DNA of 64,000 nt, taken from SAR116 cluster bacterium AG-447-A06. GTDB lineage: Bacteria; Pseudomonadota; Alphaproteobacteria; Puniceispirillales; Puniceispirillaceae. How positions within the stretch are numbered: position 1 is the first letter of the stretch; every line of letters begins with the position of its first letter. A program made the translations under genes and the position numbers. The stretch is taken from contig QCPZ01000002.1 of the NCBI GenBank assembly GCA_003212345.1, forward strand, positions 124,001-188,000, written 5' to 3'. Of the stretch, positions 1 through 8,092 are shown piece by piece. Below the pieces are notes generated by a model. That model saw only the letters and a program-made list of their open reading frames with translations, did no database searches and was not told the DNA's origin.

Positions 1-600
1 TTGCAGCTTTACACCAGCGTCGCTCTCCAGAAACTCACGATTCAAATCTGTTATCACATAGCCCGGTGCAAGTGCATTAACTCGAATACCCTCACGCGCC
101 AGTTCGATGGCAGCAGCCTTCGTAATTTGCATAACCGCCGCCTTGCTGGCCGCATAAATGCCAGTATGCGGCAATGGACGGTGTCCAAGCACCGAAGCGA
201 CATTTACAATCACTCCGTCACCTGCCGCCTTCAAGGCCGGAACCGCAGCCTGTATTGTCCATAAGCTACCTAGGAAATTCGTATCGATTAGCTGCCTTAC
301 CTCATCTTCATCACTTGAATGAATGGCAGCCGTCATAGCAATGCCAGCATTATTCACCAGAGCATTAAATTGGCGGCCAAATAGCTGCTCTTTTAAGGCT
401 TGGCTATCTCTTACATCAGCAATGATTACTCCATGATTGTCACCTGGCAAATCAGCCAGCATCGCCGTAAGCGCCTCCTTTTTACGGCCTAACGCGAGAA
501 CTGAGCCACCTGCCCTAGCAATTTCCCGACAAAACAAAGCCCCCAGCCCGCGCGCCGCACCAGTTACAAGAAACGACTTCCCATCAAGTAGTCTAGTCAT
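1..600 (-). CDS. SDR family NAD(P)-dependent oxidoreductase (3' end outside window)
   Basis: This is the N-terminal 200 codons of a short-chain dehydrogenase; the gene runs off the left edge. The sequence shows the Rossmann glycine motif TGAARGLG near residue 13, the NNAG motif, and the catalytic Tyr-Lys pair in YAASK. A serine precedes it in VNVASVLG. The ATG at 600 is preceded by GGAGG at good spacing, which fixes the start. The family reduces or oxidises alcohols and ketones in the cytoplasm; the substrate cannot be read from the sequence. It is divergent from the APH-fold gene at 826. The PG motif after the active site (NALAPGYV) supports a classical SDR. Confidence 0.9.
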   Translation of the reverse strand, partial: MTRLLDGKSFLVTGAARGLGALFCREIARAGGSVLALGRKKEALTAMLADLPGDNHGVIIADVRDSQALKEQLFGRQFNALVNNAGIAMTAAIHSSDEDEVRQLIDTNFLGSLWTIQAAVPALKAAGDGVIVNVASVLGHRPLPHTGIYAASKAAVMQITKAAAIELAREGIRVNALAPGYVITDLNREFLESDAGVKLQ

Positions 601-825
601 GCAATTCCTCCGAAACCAAAATCATTGCAGGGCAGAATCTTTGCGCGCCATTTAGGCCCCATGCGCGTTTATTACGTATGTCTTTTTTGTTTCAACACCT
701 GAAACTGCATAGTAAACTTACGCTAGCTGGGCCAAAATGGTCAAAACAATCTTGTCATGATTGGCCAACTCAGCACCGCTATTTGTTGTTTGAGTCAATA
801 TCGATAGTAAAGCAAGGCAGTTTCC

Positions 826-1899
826 ATGTCAGAAAGCGACAGTAACGAAGACATCACAGCCGAAAAAACCATCATTGAACCGCTGGCAGATTGGTTACAA
901 CAAGCGGCTCCGCATATCGGCACTCCCATCAGCCTTAGCAAATTTTCTACCGGCCAGTCCAACCCCACTTACCGGCTTCAGACCAGCCATGGTGGCAAGG
1001 TTGGCCGGTTCGTTCTTCGGACCCAGCCGAGTGGCGTGTTACTCAAATCAGCACATGCGGTTGATCGAGAATATCGCATAATGAAAGCATTAGGATCGAG
1101 CGCTGTACCGGTTCCTGACATGATTGCTATGTGTGATGATCCAAAAATCATTGGCGTGAAGTTTTTTATTATGCGCGAAGTCGATGGCAAAACTATCTTC
1201 AGCCCCACCCTTGATGGATATAATATGGCGGACCGAGGCACCCTGTTCTTTGGCCAAATTAGTATCCTGGCGGCCCTAGCCAAGCTTGATCCATTTTCGC
1301 TTAGCCTTAAAGATTTTGGTAAAACATCAGGCTATATTGAACGCCAACTGAGAACATGGACACGCCAATATCGTGCCTGTGAAACCGACACAATTACGGG
1401 AATGGAATTTTTGCTCAAACAATTACCTGCCTGCCTCGCAACTGAACTTCCAGGACTTTGCGTTATTCATGGTGATTTTCGACTAGATAATCTTCTGATC
1501 TCCAATCAGATCGATATTGCTGCATTAATTGATTGGGAATTAAGCACGCTCGGCCCAACTTTCGTTGATCTTAGCTATTGGTGCGCCATGCTACGGATGG
1601 ACTCGGGTTGGCCAATTGGTGGGCTTGGCGGTGTAGACAGAGCCAACCTTGGCATTCCTGAAGAGGCCACACTAGTTGACGCCTTTTGTGAGGAAACCGG
1701 CCTTCATCGTCCAGATAATTGGGATGCACTCATCGCGTTTCAGTGTTTCCGTTTTGCCGCTATTTTGCAAGGTGTGCTGAAGCGCCACCTCGATGGCAAT
1801 GCCTCAGCAAACAACGCGGCCTCAGTAGGGTCCCAAGCAAAGCTAGTCGCAGAGCTCGGTGCCAATGTTCTCTTGCAGTATTTGTCATCAAACCGTTAA
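826..1899 (+). CDS. APH-fold phosphotransferase family protein (ACAD10/11 N-domain-like)
   Basis: A 357-residue protein of the aminoglycoside phosphotransferase/choline kinase fold. The catalytic loop HGDFRLDN (Asp plus Asn) lies near residue 217, and the metal-binding Asp follows in the segment LIDWELSTLGPTFVDLSYW. This wording is typical of the subfamily found beside acyl-CoA dehydrogenases and fused to them in ACAD10/11, where it phosphorylates hydroxyacyl-CoA, rather than of true antibiotic kinases. That assignment is family knowledge plus inference. The ATG at 826 has only a weak AAGG upstream. The 3' end overlaps the convergent hydrolase gene by 4 bases. Confidence 0.85.
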   Translation: MSESDSNEDITAEKTIIEPLADWLQQAAPHIGTPISLSKFSTGQSNPTYRLQTSHGGKVGRFVLRTQPSGVLLKSAHAVDREYRIMKALGSSAVPVPDMIAMCDDPKIIGVKFFIMREVDGKTIFSPTLDGYNMADRGTLFFGQISILAALAKLDPFSLSLKDFGKTSGYIERQLRTWTRQYRACETDTITGMEFLLKQLPACLATELPGLCVIHGDFRLDNLLISNQIDIAALIDWELSTLGPTFVDLSYWCAMLRMDSGWPIGGLGGVDRANLGIPEEATLVDAFCEETGLHRPDNWDALIAFQCFRFAAILQGVLKRHLDGNASANNAASVGSQAKLVAELGANVLLQYLSSNR

Positions 1900-2741
1900 C
1901 GATATAAACTCAGCATCCACTCATGCAGTCTTTTACCATCGTGTTTAGCGCCATCCGAAATGCAATCAACCAAATTAAAATGATGCAAACCACCGCATAC
2001 ATGAAACTTTGTCGGGTCACCCCGTTGGCGCAATGCGCTAGCCATCACCCATGATTGGTCAATCCAACCAGATGGCTCACCGCCCCCTACAGCGATATAA
2101 TAAGCCGGGCCTAACAATGGCATGTGGGTCAAGCAATTCCATCTTTTTGCTTCGGCCTCAGTCAGGCGCACATCCTCATTGACGCTTAATTCTCGCACCA
2201 GTTCAGTTTCATAAATACCCGAAAGGCCGACGACGCCGACCAGACGATCTTTTAAATTTGGATGATTCGATAGATGAAGCGCAATATGCGCACCAGCCGA
2301 ATGCCCCATCAGAATAATTGGCTGCCGTTGCTCAGTATCATCAAGCCTTTTTAGTACTTCTTCCACACCATGATTAAGATGATCTATTATCTGAGTTAAA
2401 CTCACTTCGGGACATAAAGGATAATTTATATTCACCAGTCCAAAGCCGGTTTTTGCAAGATCGGCCATGTGATGATTGACATCAGCCTTATCAAGAGCCC
2501 GCCAATAGCCGCCATGAATATTGATGATAATGGGCTTATTCGCAGCACCAAGATGCAAATCAAACCGCATCAGCTGATGTGCACCATAAGGCAAATCAAA
2601 CCTTCCAGTCAGTTCAACTTTGCGGGCTTTGGACTGGGCAGCCCATAAATCGAGACTAGCGGTTGCTACGTCCACGCCAACAGCCGTGCGTGGATTGAAC
2701 TGAGCCTCGAGATCATGTGAACGCCATTCATCCCAACTCAT
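1896..2741 (-). CDS. alpha/beta hydrolase (kynurenine formamidase-like esterase)
   Basis: A 281-residue alpha/beta hydrolase. The oxyanion-hole motif HGGYWR is at residues 76-81 and the nucleophile elbow GHSAG at 146-150 (Ser148). A candidate catalytic His sits in GGLHHF near residue 255. HGGYWR is typical of the carboxylesterase/arylformamidase group that includes bacterial kynurenine-formamidase-like enzymes, but the substrate is not established. Its ATG overlaps the end of the molybdoenzyme gene by 4 bases (ATGA), so the two are translationally coupled and probably work in one pathway. Confidence 0.85.
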   Translation of the reverse strand: MSWDEWRSHDLEAQFNPRTAVGVDVATASLDLWAAQSKARKVELTGRFDLPYGAHQLMRFDLHLGAANKPIIINIHGGYWRALDKADVNHHMADLAKTGFGLVNINYPLCPEVSLTQIIDHLNHGVEEVLKRLDDTEQRQPIILMGHSAGAHIALHLSNHPNLKDRLVGVVGLSGIYETELVRELSVNEDVRLTEAEAKRWNCLTHMPLLGPAYYIAVGGGEPSGWIDQSWVMASALRQRGDPTKFHVCGGLHHFNLVDCISDGAKHDGKRLHEWMLSLYR

Positions 2742-5146
2742 GGTTGGCCCATTTTGTCATGTAAAAAATTACCTTTAGTAAACCGATCTTCAATAACAGG
2801 AGGTCTGTGGGCGTTTATTGGCACGGCACCTTTGGTCCATTTTTCTAGATTGATAAGGCAGGAATGAGCTGCTGGACCTTGTGCCAGCTTTGATGTCCCA
2901 ACATCAGGGGTCAAAACATTAGTGTTACCGTGACGGCAAGTAAGGCCCGATGTCCTGTCTGTATCATGGTCAAACCATGCGCCAGTGCTGACAACCACCA
3001 CACCTTTCATAACATCATCACTAACAATTGCGCCGCAAAGGCAAGACCCGCGATCATTATAAAGACGGACAATATCACCGTCTTCAATAGCACGGGCCAT
3101 CGCATCTTCGCGATTTATTTTGACGGGCTCATGCCCACCAATTTTTGCAGCACGGCTCACACTACCGTGATCAAGCTGTGAGTGTAAACGGGCAGTTGGC
3201 TGATTGCCAATGAGGTGGAGGCGTGTTCCCCGATCCGCACTACCAAGCCATTCTACCGGTTCAAACCAGCAAGGGTGGGGGGCACAATCATCAAGGTTAA
3301 ATTGTTCAATCGTATCTGAGTAAATTTCAATTTTTCCGCTTGGTGTCGCCAATGGGCTAGCCTCAGGATCAGCACGGAAATCGGCAAGCATGACATACGC
3401 TCTCTCTGGCGGTTCCAGCTTAAACCATCCGTGATCACGAAACTCATCATAGGTTGGCAATTCATGGCCCTGCTCGGCAGATGCTTGTTTAGTGACATCA
3501 TATAGCCAACGTTGCCAATCCTCAGCGCTGCGCCCTTCTGTGTAGACGTCTTCACTACCTAATTTAGCAGAAATGCCCCGGAAAATTTCAAAATCATCGC
3601 GAGCATCTCCAACGGGAGCAATCGCCGCCTGCATAGACACGAAATAATTATCCATCGGCGACATCGCAATATCAGAGCGCTCCAAAGTTGTCGTGCATGG
3701 CAGAACGATATCGGCATGTTTGGCCAGCGCATTCCAGCACCATTCATGAGCAATTACCGTTTCCGGCTTTTGCCAAGCTCCTAACAGCCGCTGCAAATCT
3801 TGATGGTGATGAAACGGGTTGCCTCCCGCCCAATAAACAATTCTGATATCAGGATATGTATGACTCTGGCCGTTATAATCAAAATGACTACCCGGATTAA
3901 GTAGCATATCGGCAATACGTGCCACTGGGATAAAGCTGGTTACCGCATTTTTACCTTGCGGCATCGCTGCTACAGGTAAACGCTTAATATCGTTACCAAC
4001 TGTATTTACTGCAGAATAGCCTAGCCCAAAACCACCCCCGGGCAACCCAATTTGGCCAAGCATTGCCGCGAGAGTAATGCCTGCCCAAAAAGGCTGCTCG
4101 CCATGCGCTTGTCGCGTCAACGACCAACTGAATGACAGCATTGTTCTTGCACCAGCCATCCGGCGAGCCAACGCTCGAATCACATCGGCATCAATGTCGC
4201 AAATTTCTGCCGCCCACGCAGCATCTTTAACAACGCCATCGGCTGATCCCATCAGATACTCAGCAAATTTTTCAAATCCAACTGAATAACGATCAAGAAA
4301 TGCCTGATCCTGCAATTCTTCATCGAGCAGTACAAAGCAAATACCTATAATCAACGCCGCATCACTATTCGGGCGGATTTGCAACCATTCAGCCTGGACA
4401 TCATCAATCATGTCTGAACGAAGTGGAGAGATTGATACAAATTTAACGCCATTCTGATGCGCCGCCAAAATGGACTCCTTTTGGATGTGACGGCCGAGGC
4501 CACCTTGGCCAATCTGTCCATTTTTTAGCGGCACACCTCCAAAAGCTACGAATAATTCGCAGTCATCACGTACCGATTTCCAGCTGGTTTGATTGTAAAT
4601 ATAATCACGAAAATGTCCGATTACATGCGGAACAATAACCTCAGCAGCAGCAAAACTGTATGTATTTACCGACTTTGTGTAGCCGCCAATGCTGTTCAAA
4701 AACCGGTGCAGCTGACCCTGAGCATGGTGAAACCGGCCAGCGCTGGCCCAACCATAGGATCCAGCATAGATCGCTTCATTTCCATTAGATTCGATGACCC
4801 TGCTCAACTCGGCCGCAACAATGGAATTTGCTGTGTCCCAATCTACCCTGACAAATGGATCCAAACCGCGGCGCTCATTATGACTACCGGGTCCAGATTC
4901 AAGCCAGCTTTTCCGGATCATTGGCCCCAAAATACGCGTGTCATCATCAATTACATCAACTATGCCTTTGCCAATTTCCGTCGGATCAGAGTCTTCAGCA
5001 AAATGGCTAAGACCGGTTAAACGACCATTTTTGACATGCGCATGATAGGTACCCCAATGTGCACTCGTTAGGCTCATATTCCGCCACCCTGACAAATTGT
5101 CATTATAATACTCCTCGTCTAACGCATTGCCCATGTGATAACGCAT
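2738..5146 (-). CDS. cytoplasmic molybdopterin oxidoreductase, BisC/TorA (DMSO reductase) type
   Basis: An 802-residue bis-MGD molybdoenzyme of the DMSO/TMAO/biotin-sulfoxide reductase group. It has the family segment YGWASAGRFHHAQ at residues 131-143. The probable Mo ligand Ser164 lies in NTYS, aligned with the serine of DMSO reductase. It lacks N-terminal 4Fe-4S cysteines, as expected for this subgroup, and has no twin-arginine signal, so it should be cytoplasmic like BisC. It may reduce S- or N-oxides; the substrate is unknown. The start at 5146 has GGGAG upstream; an alternative ATG at 5077 begins closer to the conserved TSAHWG motif. It is coupled to the downstream hydrolase by a 4-base overlap. 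Confidence 0.88.
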   Translation of the reverse strand: MRYHMGNALDEEYYNDNLSGWRNMSLTSAHWGTYHAHVKNGRLTGLSHFAEDSDPTEIGKGIVDVIDDDTRILGPMIRKSWLESGPGSHNERRGLDPFVRVDWDTANSIVAAELSRVIESNGNEAIYAGSYGWASAGRFHHAQGQLHRFLNSIGGYTKSVNTYSFAAAEVIVPHVIGHFRDYIYNQTSWKSVRDDCELFVAFGGVPLKNGQIGQGGLGRHIQKESILAAHQNGVKFVSISPLRSDMIDDVQAEWLQIRPNSDAALIIGICFVLLDEELQDQAFLDRYSVGFEKFAEYLMGSADGVVKDAAWAAEICDIDADVIRALARRMAGARTMLSFSWSLTRQAHGEQPFWAGITLAAMLGQIGLPGGGFGLGYSAVNTVGNDIKRLPVAAMPQGKNAVTSFIPVARIADMLLNPGSHFDYNGQSHTYPDIRIVYWAGGNPFHHHQDLQRLLGAWQKPETVIAHEWCWNALAKHADIVLPCTTTLERSDIAMSPMDNYFVSMQAAIAPVGDARDDFEIFRGISAKLGSEDVYTEGRSAEDWQRWLYDVTKQASAEQGHELPTYDEFRDHGWFKLEPPERAYVMLADFRADPEASPLATPSGKIEIYSDTIEQFNLDDCAPHPCWFEPVEWLGSADRGTRLHLIGNQPTARLHSQLDHGSVSRAAKIGGHEPVKINREDAMARAIEDGDIVRLYNDRGSCLCGAIVSDDVMKGVVVVSTGAWFDHDTDRTSGLTCRHGNTNVLTPDVGTSKLAQGPAAHSCLINLEKWTKGAVPINAHRPPVIEDRFTKGNFLHDKMGQP

Positions 5147-5362
5147 TCAAGCTCCCACCTAAATTCGAGCAATAGAGACAGGATAGCACGATTATTTGAC
5201 AAAAAAATATGCTTTTGCCGACAAAAACCCTACATAAATCCGCGAATTTTCTCTGCAACCAGAGAGTAAAAGCATGGTTTGAATTTTTTTGTTGCCAAGA
5301 TCATCAGTACCGCCAAACTAGAAAACATGCATTAGTGCCGATCATTAAACAGGAAAGCTCCT

Positions 5363-6175
5363 ATGCCTAGCGCCAACCCCGCCAATATTCCTACCTATGA
5401 GCTATATGCCATTCGCTACGCTTCGCGCGACGCTTCACGCAGCGAGCATTTTATAGGTGGCGACCCGCATGACGGACCAATGCCCATGGATTATTTCATT
5501 TGGCTGGCTAAATCAGATAATCATATTGCTGTGATTGATACAGGTTTTACTTCCGAAATGGCGGAAAAACGGAACCGTAATTTTATTCAATGCCCAGTGC
5601 TAACAATGACTGAATTTGGGGTTTCTGCCAATCAAGTAGATGATGTAATTCTGACACATCTCCACTATGATCACTCCGGTAATTTTGACCGTTTCCCCAA
5701 CGCACAATTTCATTTGCAAGAACAAGAACTACAATTTGCCACTGGCCGCTATATGCGATACCCGCAATTGCAGCACGCGTTCGAGATTGATGATGTTTGC
5801 GGCATTGTGCGTCTAAATTACGAACAAAAGGTTACATTCTACAATGGCGATGACCGGCTATCAGCCGGATTGCGCCTTCACTGCACTGGTGGCCACTCAG
5901 CTGGACTGCAATTTGTGTCAGTTCACACCAAACGTGGCTGGGTGGTGCTGGCCTCTGATGCCAGCCATTATTATGAGCATATGGAGAGCTACCGGCCATT
6001 CACCATCGCCTTTCATGTTGGCGAAATGATGGAAAGTTTTGACAAATTAAAAAAAACGGCTCCAAGCCTTTCTCATATTATTCCAGGGCATGACCCAAGA
6101 GTGATGGAAAAATATCCGGCCGTTGAGGGCCAAGATGGATTGATGGTTCGACTGGACGAACCACCAAAAAACTAG
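5363..6175 (+). CDS. MBL-fold N-acyl homoserine lactonase-family hydrolase
   Basis: A 270-residue metallo-beta-lactamase-fold hydrolase. The zinc motif HLHYDH is at residues 99-104. Further conserved positions are the His of TGGHSAG, the Asp of ASDASHY and the His of IPGHDP near the C-terminus. This order is that of the AiiA-like lactonase group, which opens lactone rings, but many members act on other esters, so quorum quenching is only a possibility. The ATG at 5363 follows AGGA. It is convergent with the SET gene, with 4 bases between the stops. Confidence 0.85.
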   Translation: MPSANPANIPTYELYAIRYASRDASRSEHFIGGDPHDGPMPMDYFIWLAKSDNHIAVIDTGFTSEMAEKRNRNFIQCPVLTMTEFGVSANQVDDVILTHLHYDHSGNFDRFPNAQFHLQEQELQFATGRYMRYPQLQHAFEIDDVCGIVRLNYEQKVTFYNGDDRLSAGLRLHCTGGHSAGLQFVSVHTKRGWVVLASDASHYYEHMESYRPFTIAFHVGEMMESFDKLKKTAPSLSHIIPGHDPRVMEKYPAVEGQDGLMVRLDEPPKN

Positions 6176-6179
6176 CCGA

Positions 6180-6569
6180 CTATTTGCGGCTATTCCAATA
6201 ATCCTCGCCGTAATCATGCAATATCTCATCACCCGCGCGAATATCATGAAGCGCAGTGAACTCAATGAAACGATTGTCATCATCGACAATCTGCCATTCC
6301 GCATTGGGTGGCGTCCCATGATTGTAAATCATCCCATATCCCAAAACACATAGATAGTCGCTTTTAACATCCGGACTGGTGAACAAATAATCATTTAGCC
6401 GGTTGATTTCCTGCAAATCATCATCATCAATGACGAGATAGAAACACCTCTCGATGACACTGCCTTTTGCAAAATCTATACACGCGAAAACACCCAACCC
6501 ATGCAGTGGCGAGTCCTGGACCGTAATCCGCATTTGGGACTTTTCCATGCTTTGCGACGCTTTTTTCAT
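6180..6569 (-). CDS. small stand-alone SET-domain protein
   Basis: A 129-residue protein that is almost only a SET domain. It starts with the HGLGVFA segment (residues 23-29), carries the GYGMIYNHG motif (77-85), and ends with GDEILHDYG (113-121), which supplies the conserved Asn-His and Tyr of SAM-dependent lysine methyltransferases. It has no pre-SET or post-SET cysteines. Bacterial stand-alone SET proteins exist but their substrates are mostly unknown. The ATG at 6569 has GGAGAG upstream. Nothing in the neighbourhood indicates a target. Confidence 0.85.
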   Translation of the reverse strand: MKKASQSMEKSQMRITVQDSPLHGLGVFACIDFAKGSVIERCFYLVIDDDDLQEINRLNDYLFTSPDVKSDYLCVLGYGMIYNHGTPPNAEWQIVDDDNRFIEFTALHDIRAGDEILHDYGEDYWNSRK

Positions 6570-6766
6570 TTTGTTCTCTCCATAGACCTCAATGAATCAT
6601 GTTTTCAATCATCGTGTTAGGCTATACTTCAGCACAGTGGAATTGTTACTATTCATTTTTCGGTTTTATTCAACGTTTATAAGGTTGCAAATAGCTGCTC
6701 GACGAGCAAACTTAAATGAAATGTCTAAACCTCAAACATTGATTGCTCATATCAGGAACCACTATT

Positions 6767-7936
6767 GTGACATCATCTGGCACCAAAACCACTAAAACCA
6801 CACCCTTGTTATTTACACCCAAAAAAATCCGTGAGTTAACTGTTCGAAATCGGATCATTGCCTCGCCCATGTGCCAATATCTATCTCATGATGGTGGTCC
6901 AAATGATTGGCATATGATGCATCTTGGCAGGCTCGCAATCGGCGGCTGCGGCATTGTGTTTGGTGAAGAAACAGCGGTCGAACCAAATGGTCGTAAAACT
7001 CATGCTTGCGCTGGCATCTACAAGAATAGCCATGTTGCTGCCTACCGCACTCTTACCGATATGATTAAGAAGCATGGTGCCACACCAGCAATTCAACTCG
7101 GCCATTCAGGCCGTAAGGGATCCTGCCATGGTGCGATGGAGGATTGGCGGCCGCTTGACGAGGCTGATGCCGCAAATGGCTTGCCTCCATGGCAGGTAAT
7201 GACCCCGACTGCAAAGATCAGCCCGCCTCGGCCGATCCCGCACAAAGAAATGGATCAAGCTGATATTAATCAAGTCATTAATGATTTTCGAACTGCGACA
7301 AAACTTAGTATTGATGCCGGATATGAAATTGCAGAAATCCATGGCGCGCATGGCTATCTTATTCACCAATTCTTATCGTCTGCGTCAAATCAGCGCCAAG
7401 ACTCCTATGGTGGCTCGCTTGAAAATCGGATGCGGTTCGCAATTGAGATTGCAAGTGCAGTCCGCGACCTATGGCCCAAGCAACATCCTGTTTTTTTCCG
7501 GCTTTCAGCGGTAGATAGCAAGGGAGGAAGTTGGACATTGAATGAGGCGGTTGCACTCGCCAAAGCCCTTCGCGATGTAGGCATTGATATGATTGACGTA
7601 TCATCAGGCGGCGTCTCTGGATCAAGCAATATGCCGATGGTTCCACGCATTCCAGCCTACCAGGCCAGCTTTTCTGGGCGCATTCGAAGGCAGGCAAATG
7701 TTGGCACCATTGCGGTTGGCGGCATAACGGAACCGCAACAAGCTGAAGATATTTTGCAATCCGGTGACTCAGACATGATCGCAATGGCGCGTGAGTTGAT
7801 GTGGAATTCTGATTGGCCGGCCCATGCCGCTCATCTCCTCGGTCTTGATGACCCATTTTCTTACCTACCCGCTGGGTATGCCCATCGCTTGCGCCAGCGT
7901 GAGGAGCAAAAAAAAAATGAAAATCAATCAAGATGA
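6767..7936 (+). CDS. NADH:flavin oxidoreductase, Old Yellow Enzyme family (YqjM-like)
   Basis: An FMN-dependent ene-reductase of about 389 residues. Visible are the N-terminal RNRIIASPMCQY segment with the cysteine typical of YqjM-type enzymes, the IHGAHGYLIHQFLS segment, and the C-terminal phosphate-binding region AVGGI. The family reduces activated C=C bonds with NADPH. The start chosen is GTG at 6767, which has AGGA at suitable spacing; a TTG at 6743 is in frame upstream without a ribosome site. The end overlaps a possible 26-codon ORF. Confidence 0.88.
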   Translation: MTSSGTKTTKTTPLLFTPKKIRELTVRNRIIASPMCQYLSHDGGPNDWHMMHLGRLAIGGCGIVFGEETAVEPNGRKTHACAGIYKNSHVAAYRTLTDMIKKHGATPAIQLGHSGRKGSCHGAMEDWRPLDEADAANGLPPWQVMTPTAKISPPRPIPHKEMDQADINQVINDFRTATKLSIDAGYEIAEIHGAHGYLIHQFLSSASNQRQDSYGGSLENRMRFAIEIASAVRDLWPKQHPVFFRLSAVDSKGGSWTLNEAVALAKALRDVGIDMIDVSSGGVSGSSNMPMVPRIPAYQASFSGRIRRQANVGTIAVGGITEPQQAEDILQSGDSDMIAMARELMWNSDWPAHAAHLLGLDDPFSYLPAGYAHRLRQREEQKKNENQSR

Positions 7937-7997
7937 AGCATTGATTGAAAAGAGCCTTCGTTATTTTATGGATGATGAAGCGCCATCACCACAATAG
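7917..7997 (+). CDS. possible 26-residue peptide overlapping the OYE gene end
   Basis: An ATG at 7917, preceded by AGGAG and an A-tract, opens a 26-codon reading frame rich in acidic residues (start MKINQDEALIEK) ending in TAG at 7997. It overlaps the last 20 bases of the ene-reductase gene in another frame. The ribosome site is good, but the peptide is short and matches no family I know. It may be a chance ORF. Confidence 0.22.
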   Translation: MKINQDEALIEKSLRYFMDDEAPSPQ

Positions 7998-8092
7998 AAC
8001 ATCCAATTTGATTATGAGACAATCATCATCAAGGGTTTGGCACCATCCCAGTTAAGCCTTTTTGCAATCTTGGCCAAGTGACGAAAAACACC

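Noticed and set aside
1-264. Open plus-strand frame over the left edge.
   Set aside because: Antisense to the clear SDR gene, with Cys/Arg-rich nonsense composition typical of shadow frames.
826-1899. Aminoglycoside resistance gene.
   Set aside because: The kinase-like protein has wording of the acyl-CoA-linked APH subfamily; resistance is not supported.
5196-5201. TTGACA in the spacer before the MBL-fold gene, like a -35 box.
   Set aside because: No -10-like sequence at 16-18 bases; also the same for TTGACA at 52317-52322 before the second tctC.
5363-6175. Firm call of quorum-quenching lactonase.
   Set aside because: The HxHxDH motif defines the fold and subgroup only; no LuxI/LuxR genes are nearby.
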